Origin: Eopsaltria australis
Lineage: Eukaryota; Chordata; Aves; Passeriformes; Petroicidae
Assembly (NCBI GenBank): GCA_034509425.1
Contig: JAVTVJ010000373.1
Coordinates: forward strand, 682,001 to 746,000
DNA length: 64,000 nucleotides
Direction: 5' to 3'
Made by a program: the position numbers and the translations under genes. Below, piece by piece: positions 58,601 to 64,000 of this stretch. The first letter of the stretch is position 1. Each line of letters begins with the position of its first letter. The notes under the pieces are model-generated. The model had not been told where the DNA came from. It did no database searches and saw only the letters and a program-made list of their open reading frames with translations.

Positions 58601-58847
58601 TCACCGCCGTCGCCATAACCCGCTGCCAGGGACTGACAACAACCGGCCATGGCGATGGCGGCGGCGGCGACGCCCCTTTCGGCCGGCCCAGAGGGAGGGA
58701 CGGGGGGCGGGATGGGGGCGGCCCCGGCCGGAGGCGGGGAGAGCTGGCACCGCCCCGGCCACCATGGCAGGCGACGGTACGGAGGCTGCCCCGCCGCCAC
58801 GGCCCGAGGGGCGGGCTCTCGGAGTCGCTCAGCACTGGGCCTGGAAA

Positions 58848-59165
58848 GCACAGAATGACGGAGTCAGTCAGGTTGGAAAGACCTCTGAGATCATCGAGTC
58901 GAGCCTTTAACCGATATAAAACTAGACCGTAGCACTAAATACCACGTCCGGACGGTGACTCTACCACCTCCTTGGCCAGTCCATTCCAATGTTACACAAC
59001 CCTTTCTGTGAGGAAATTCCTCCTAGTGTCCAGCCGGGACCACCCCTGGCACAGCTTGAGGCAATTGTCCCCCTGTCCTTTCGCTAGTTGCTCGGGAGAA
59101 GAGGCCGCTTCCCACCTGGCTCCAGGCTCCTTTCGGGGAGCTTTGGAGAGCGCTCCTCGGCAGAG
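58848..59165 (-). mobile_element. CR1 LINE fragment directly upstream of the SPAST promoter
   Basis: The plus strand reads AGGTTGGAAAGACCTCTGAG, then ATCATCGAGTCGAGCCTTTA, a CCATTCCAATGTTACACAAC segment, CCTGGCACAGCTTGAGGCAA and GCTCGGGAGAAGAGGCCG, a near-standard CR1 3' region in antisense. Sense is the minus strand. It abuts the SPAST CpG island. Confidence 0.93.
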
Positions 59166-59179
59166 AAAGCACAAGCCCG

Positions 59180-59520
59180 CTGCAGCCCTGGCTGCGGCCG
59201 TCCAGGGTCGGCCCATGGGAACGCGGCGAGTGGACGGGCGATGAATAATTTAACAGGATTAGTTATTCTGACTGGGGTTGCGAGCCGCCCCGCAGGCACA
59301 ATGCAGCGCAGGCTCCTGGCGCCGCTCCCGCCTGGAGTCATTGCTGGTGGCACACAGGAGAGCCCGGGGAATTCCCTGGCACGGAGAGGCGGACGGCAGC
59401 CAGTCACCGCCGTGCCCCTGCTCCTGCCGCCGCGGAGCTGTCCCCGGGAGAGTGTGCTCCGGTGCTTTGTCTGCTCCGCATCCCCGTAATGGGAGTGACA
59501 GCCTGGCTGCTCACATGCAA
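59180..59520. other. Isolated GC-rich, CpG-containing block
   Basis: About 340 bp of GC-rich sequence with many CpGs lies beyond the CR1, 600-900 bp upstream of the SPAST start. It is interrupted by a short AT-rich piece near 59,243-59,275. No splice-supported exon can be drawn. It may be a second CpG island, an enhancer or a decayed GC-rich repeat. Confidence 0.5.
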
Positions 59521-59529
59521 GCGGCTAAT

Positions 59530-62250
59530 GGAATTCAGTATACATTATAGATACATTGCTCTGGAAAAAAAAAAAAATCTTAACTCTATTCCAGTCGCCT
59601 TACCAAAAATGAACACCAAGTCCAAGCCCTTGTCAATTATTTTACCAGCCATAATATTCATTTATTTGTGTCTCTACCACTGAGATAGATCCTCCAGCTC
59701 CCTACTCCTTTGGTTATTTCAGACCTTAAAAATGCTTTGGTACCTTTGGTCTAGCAACCTGGGGGAGGCATCCACACACCAGCTCTTCTGTGCCTACCAC
59801 TCTGTTCCCCACTTTAGCAAACACCTCCCTCTGTGCTTCAGTCTTCCCTTCTTTGTGGTTGTGTTTTCTCTTGGCTGATCTTTCTCGCCATTGTTTTGCT
59901 TTGTCACACACTCTCTCACAAATAAAATATTGAGCTAGTGTTATTAGATTATGACAGATCATGTCCCTGCTGCACCCCTGAACTGCACACAGTAGCTGAG
60001 ACGGTCCCAAAACTGTAGACAGATAATTCAGTGCACCAGCAAGTTTTCCCCTAGCTTATAGCAAGAAATGGCAATTGGTGGGGCATGTTAATTAAAAGGA
60101 GGTGCTAAACTAAAATCACTAGCGTCTGCAATCTTTTATTCATTTCTCCGAAATTACTATAAAACTACTGGGATTTTTTTTCTTATTTGTTTATGCCTCA
60201 TATAGTTACTTCCAGTTGCCCCAGGTAATGTGTATTTTTTTTCTTAAATGACAGAGTGGAGTGGTTTTCTTTTAAAGACAGAAAAGTACACAATATAGAG
60301 TTTTCTTACTTTATAAAATACAGAATGTATCAACATATAAAATAACATACAAATATGTAACAACTATTCATGACCTAGACCATTATTAGGCAGAGACAGT
60401 GAACCTATCAGTGCTGAAAAAAATGCAGCAATGTACATCAAGGATTTTTCTTCTGTGTTTTGTAAGAAGGATTATGTACTTCTATTATGAAAATACTATC
60501 AATTATTTTCCAGCCTACTCATGAGTGAAGAAACCTTTTTTTAGTATATTTGACCGTCCTATAAAAAAATCTCTTCTTTACTGATATAAGGGTTTAGCAG
60601 ATTTTGTAATACTAAAGAAATTCCAGAAGCTTCAAGCAGTGTTAACAATAAGGACCATTCAAAAACTTGAAATGAAATAAGCCCATAAAAACAGATTATT
60701 GATCTATTGTCTTTATTATCCCACTATTATCTAAAGTATCATCCCATTCCTGCGCAAAATAGAAAAGCCGGCAAAGGATTATGTTTATTAACAAGGACAG
60801 ACTGAATGACAATAGAAGACAATGTACCTCAATCAATCCTGACTAGTCAATTTATTCAGTTATTTTTACTTTTTAAAAAATTTAGAATTACACCTTTGAA
60901 AATCATGTGACTGTATCATAACAATAAAAGAGTACACTTATTAGGGGAGTAACAACATGTTAAGCTAAAACACAGTTTCAAAAGCAGATATCAGTCAGAA
61001 ATTGTGAGAAAATGTTAATGCTTTTAGTGAAAACCTACAGAACCAGCTCACTATTGTGGCTATTAAATATTTTAGTGCTCTGCAAGCTGAATTTCCCTAC
61101 CCTCCTGTATTAAGATCACTCCAGCAGACACTGGACTTGTCAGTGAACTCTTCTGATTAACAATCTGGTAAAGATTAATGCTAGTTTGAAAAAAAAAAAA
61201 AAGCACAAACCCTTAAACCACATCAGAGCAGTGGGTGGCTTTCTGCTAGTTAGTGAGATATCCTGGCTCAGCAAAGGTTCTGATGAACAGCAGCAAGGGG
61301 TGGAAGAAGTGAAGTCTCCTTCTTTGGAGTGGGCAACTGTTGACTCTACTCTGATGATTGAAGACTTGTGAAATACAGGACGTACAACCTGGTGTCTCAG
61401 CAAAAGATTTGGTAATCTGAGCAGACCAGCATTACAGTCATAGGGATTAGAAAGGTGCAACTACCCTGACATCATGATTTACCATTGCACAAAAAGCTAA
61501 ATTGGAAAACCTTTTTCATCCCCAACATGACCTCTAAATGTAATTCTCTAAAATGTCATTACTAGAACATGATGAAAAATTCAGAGAGAGGCTCAAAAAA
61601 GACTGAAGAGGTTCTACCTCTTCACATTAAGAATTTGTTTGTATTCCTGTTCAAAGTTTTAGTAAAGAAATCTCAGTGTTTTCACCTCACATCTTCAGCA
61701 CCAGGTAAGTTTACCAGCACTAGTACTAAAATAGACAAAAAGACAGGACACAGTTCTGCTCTAATTCCAAGTCCTTCAGTTATGTATCAAATCTGTGACT
61801 GCAATAGTTTTTGAGCCTGCTTATCACACTGGTAACATTGTCAGTTCTGCAAACACTACTTCAAATTCTTTTATGTACATACACTTCATTATTATCACTA
61901 CCAGGTGATTACATCAGACCAGAATCTATTGAAAACATGGCATTTTCTGTTATTTCTCCATTTCACTGGTCCTTTAGGAGCATGAACAAGATCATTCGTA
62001 TGCATTGTCATCACTGCAGCAAGAAAACAGGAAAAGGAGTAGACATATTTTTGTAAAACAACAAAAGAAAGTTTATTTTCTAAAAAAAAAAAAGAAAATC
62101 AAACAAACAAGAAAAAAAATCCAAACAAATCAAAACAATCCAAACCCCCCCAAAAACCCAAACCTACAGAAATGAAACTACTTTGTCAATTCAAACCCAA
62201 AAATATTCTTAAGGCATTTTAATTTGCTAGCACAAACCACATTACCAGAC
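59530..62250. other. AT-rich spacer between SPAST and DPY30
   Basis: I recognise no gene. The stretch includes T-rich and A-rich runs (for example 60,173-60,245, and 61,188-61,202) and a possible very degraded CR1 piece in plus orientation around 61,300-61,340 (AAGTCTCCTTCTTTGGAG). From 62,080 to 62,165 there is an A/C-rich low-complexity tract. Confidence 0.55.
62080..62165. repeat. A/C-rich low-complexity tract
   Basis: A10-type run followed by CAAACAAACAAG and CCAAACCCCCCC-type text. It lies just outside the CR1 copy that starts near 62,257. Confidence 0.85.
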
Positions 62251-62256
62251 AAAGAA

Positions 62257-62472
62257 TTCACAGAATCATTAGGGTTGAAAGGGACCACTGGAGATCATCT
62301 AGTCCATCCCCTGGCCAAGTCAGGATTACCAAAATCAAGTGACAGAGGAATGCATCCAGGCAGGTTTTGAATGTCTCCAGAGAAGGAGACTTCATGAGCT
62401 CCCTGGGCAGCCTGTGTTCCAGTGCTCTGCCGCCTTCAGTGTCAAGTTCTTCCTCAAATTTAATTCCTAATG
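62257..62472 (-). mobile_element. CR1 LINE 3' fragment upstream of DPY30
   Basis: The plus strand begins TTCACAGAATCATTAGGGTT, then GAAAGGGACCACTGGAGATC and ATCTAGTCCATCCCCTGGCC, and later CTCCAGAGAAGGAGACTTCA and TGGGCAGCCTGTGTTCCAGT. This is CR1 antisense with the tail repeat at the left edge, so sense is the minus strand. It is short and 5'-truncated. Confidence 0.93.
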
Positions 62473-63011
62473 AAAAGAAAACAAAGCAATGGGGCACTGA
62501 TGTTCCAACACAGGTACAGTTTACAGCAGCACAGCAGCAGCTACAGAAGCAGCAGATTCTTCCATTTCCTGACAGCTCCAGGTCAGCACAGGATCACTGA
62601 AGCTGATCCCTGGAGAGAGCTGAGCAGCTGCGATTTTGTTAACAGAGAGAAAATTACCGGCCAGCACTCACCCTTGAGCAAACCACACTCTACGCAGCTC
62701 TGGAAGGTTATTTCACTTACAAAACCCCACTTTCAGACCCAAATAACTTCAGCAATGTTATTTTTCATGAACACCACAGTGACCTCCTCAGACACCAAGA
62801 CGCATTGATTCTGAGCACATTTCTGTACCCCCAAGCCCCCAAGCGCCAGGGTTTTTCAAAGGCTGGTTTGGAGGCGAGCACATCCCAACAGTTCCAGTCC
62901 CGCCAGGACACCCGCAGGCAAATCCCGCTCCCGTTCTGCCCGCGGCCGGGCCGGGGCTGGGCGGGCCCGCGCAGGCGCACTGCGCCGGGGGCGGCCGCGC
63001 CGCCGCTTCCC

Positions 63012-63019
63012 TGACGTCA
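63012..63019. promoter_or_regulatory. Consensus CRE (TGACGTCA)
   Basis: A perfect 8-bp palindrome for CREB/ATF factors lies in the DPY30 CpG island about 90 bp upstream of the inferred exon 1 donor. This is a typical position in TATA-less promoters. Confidence 0.7.
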
Positions 63020-63110
63020 AAACACTTCGCGACGGCGGCCGCGGTTGCTGCGGAGCGGCTCCCGGTGTCCCTGCTGTCCCGCTGTCCCGTCCGTCCCGGA
63101 CCCACCCGCG
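63020..63110 (+). other. DPY30: Inferred non-coding exon 1 of DPY30
   Basis: The stretch between the CRE and a good donor (CCCGCG|GTGAGAG) in the CpG island is the likely 5' UTR exon; no ATG occurs in it. The following intron (63,111-63,565) would end at TTTATTGCTTTCCAAG. The transcription start is not directly visible. Confidence 0.5.
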
Positions 63111-63242
63111 GTGAGAGCCCTGCGCCGGGGCGGCCTCTCCCCCCGCGGGGCCCGGGCACGGCCGAGCCGGCGCCCGCACGTGGCCGCGGTGGCGGCGCGG
63201 CCCCAGCCCGGCCCTGCCCGCGGCGGCTCTCGGGGCGCTGTA

Positions 63243-63275
63243 GGGTGGGCTCGGGGGGGGCGGGCGGAGGGAGGG
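63243..63275 (+). other. G-quadruplex motif in DPY30 intron 1
   Basis: G runs GGG-T-GGG-CTC-G8-C-GGG-CGGA-GGG-A-GGG lie on the coding strand about 130 bp after the inferred exon 1 donor, a common place for promoter-proximal R-loops and quadruplexes. Confidence 0.75.
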
Positions 63276-63603
63276 AAGGAAGGACGGAAAGGGATGTCCG
63301 CGGCTTCCCGGGGGGCTGAATGCTGTATTTTCTAATCCCGGTGCTGCTCTCTTCAGCGGGCGTAACGCGGAACTTAAAGGCACTTGTCGGTTCTGCGTGC
63401 GGGAGAAACCAGTTCAAGTTTGGCGCGGGGGGGAGCACGGATCAACTCCCCCTGCTTTCTAGTAATTGTGCCTTGGTAACCATTAGTAACCAAGTGATGC
63501 AATATCACTCAACTCTCGTGGGCTTCATCTCAGCCTGCTGACCAGCTTTTTTATTGCTTTCCAAGATCTTCCTGTACGTCCATCAAACTTCACTTTTCGA
63601 ATC

Positions 63604-63771
63604 ATGGAGGGAGAACAGATTATGGAGGGACAGCCACAGGTATTACAAGAAATGGTTTATGTGCATTACATTATATGTATAAAAGGAGCATTTTAGCTTT
63701 GCTAACCATGTGTTATTTTACAGGTTCCAGAAAATCCTCATTCCGAATACGGCCTCACTGAAAATGTAGAG
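63604..63771 (+). CDS. DPY30: DPY30, first two coding exons (gene continues past the right edge)
   Basis: Coding exons 63,604-63,639 and 63,724-63,771 are joined across an 84-bp intron (CAG|GTATTA to TTACAG|GTTCCA). They encode 28 residues, MEGEQIMEGQPQ then VPENPHSEYGLTENVE, matching the vertebrate DPY30 N terminus. The second exon ends in phase 0 at GAG|GTAACA. The dimerisation helix pair (about residues 50-95 in the 99-residue protein) lies outside the window. Known role: DPY30 is a shared subunit of MLL/SET1 histone H3K4 methyltransferase complexes, binds ASH2L, and is also found in NURF and at the Golgi. The ATG has a strong context (A at -3, G at +4). Upstream, an acceptor CTTTCCAAG near 63,565 probably starts this exon, with a non-coding exon ending at 63,110. 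It is divergent from SPAST, with starts about 4.4 kb apart. Confidence 0.93.
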
Positions 63772-64000
63772 GTAACAAAGATTTTGTTGCAGTGGAAGTA
63801 ACATTTGTGATTAGGGGAAAAATTTGAATCCTAAGTCTAACTTCAGAAAATGTAATATTCTCAGTGGAGCTAAGCAATACCTGTCCCTTGCATAAATGGC
63901 TGTAAATATGTTTTCTGTTGTGTTACTTCTGTTGTACTAAACAGTACTGAAGTAAATAATGAGCCTTCTAATGAGTTGGGATTTTTTTGAAGAATCTTAT

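Larger units (their letters stand above)
62930..63330 (+). promoter_or_regulatory. DPY30: CpG-island promoter of DPY30
   Basis: GC-rich island with a perfect cAMP-response element TGACGTCA at 63,012-63,019, preceded by a CTTCC (ETS-type) half-site. Transcription probably starts just downstream of the CRE. A non-coding first exon would end at the donor GCG|GTGAGAG (63,110/63,111). Confidence 0.75.

Noticed and set aside
59726..60010. 94-codon minus-strand frame between SPAST and DPY30
   Set aside because: No conserved pattern, start context or splice evidence.
61140..61460. Possible retroviral or gene fragment
   Set aside because: A 106-codon minus-strand frame is present, but I see no LTR, primer-binding site or recognisable protein motif. 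Part of it may be a very degraded CR1.

Overview
The window is vertebrate nuclear DNA, most probably from a bird. It has long introns with canonical GT/AG splice sites, CpG-island promoters and several CR1 LINE 3' ends, the dominant avian interspersed repeat. Introns are compact: the SPAST coding exons span 34 kb. A-rich CAAAA/CCAAA tracts are frequent. Repeat content and intron size favour a bird over a turtle or crocodile; the species cannot be named from the sequence.

Three protein-coding genes are present. SLC30A6 (zinc transporter ZnT6) lies on the minus strand from about 1 to 15,080, with 14 coding exons giving a 460-residue protein. SPAST (spastin, a microtubule-severing AAA ATPase) lies on the minus strand from about 18,640 to 58,800, with 17 coding exons giving a 612-residue protein. 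DPY30 (COMPASS/MLL core subunit) begins on the plus strand near 63,020 and runs off the right edge after its second coding exon. The order and orientation match the conserved vertebrate block DPY30-SPAST-SLC30A6 (human 2p22). Each reading frame was rebuilt exon by exon with phase checking, and both complete genes close without a frameshift or internal stop.

Layout: 1-423 SLC30A6 3' end; 424-15,041 SLC30A6 coding exons; 14,520-15,330 its CpG island; 15,330-15,545 a CR1; 15,546-18,640 intergenic DNA with a C/A-rich simple repeat; about 18,640-24,193 the probable long SPAST 3' UTR; 24,194-58,600 SPAST coding exons; 57,890-58,860 SPAST CpG island; 58,850-62,930 the divergent SPAST/DPY30 spacer with two CR1 copies and an isolated GC-rich block; 62,930-63,330 DPY30 CpG island; 63,604 onward DPY30 coding sequence. 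The three genes act in unrelated processes (zinc supply to the secretory pathway, microtubule severing and membrane remodelling, H3K4 methylation). Their linkage is ancestral synteny, not an operon.

I found no undescribed system. The observations most worth checking are start-site architecture (overlapping out-of-frame upstream ATGs in SPAST and SLC30A6), a NAGNAG acceptor at SPAST exon 2, G-quadruplex motifs, a CR1 next to each of the three promoters, and a poly(A) hexamer that overlaps the SLC30A6 stop codon.
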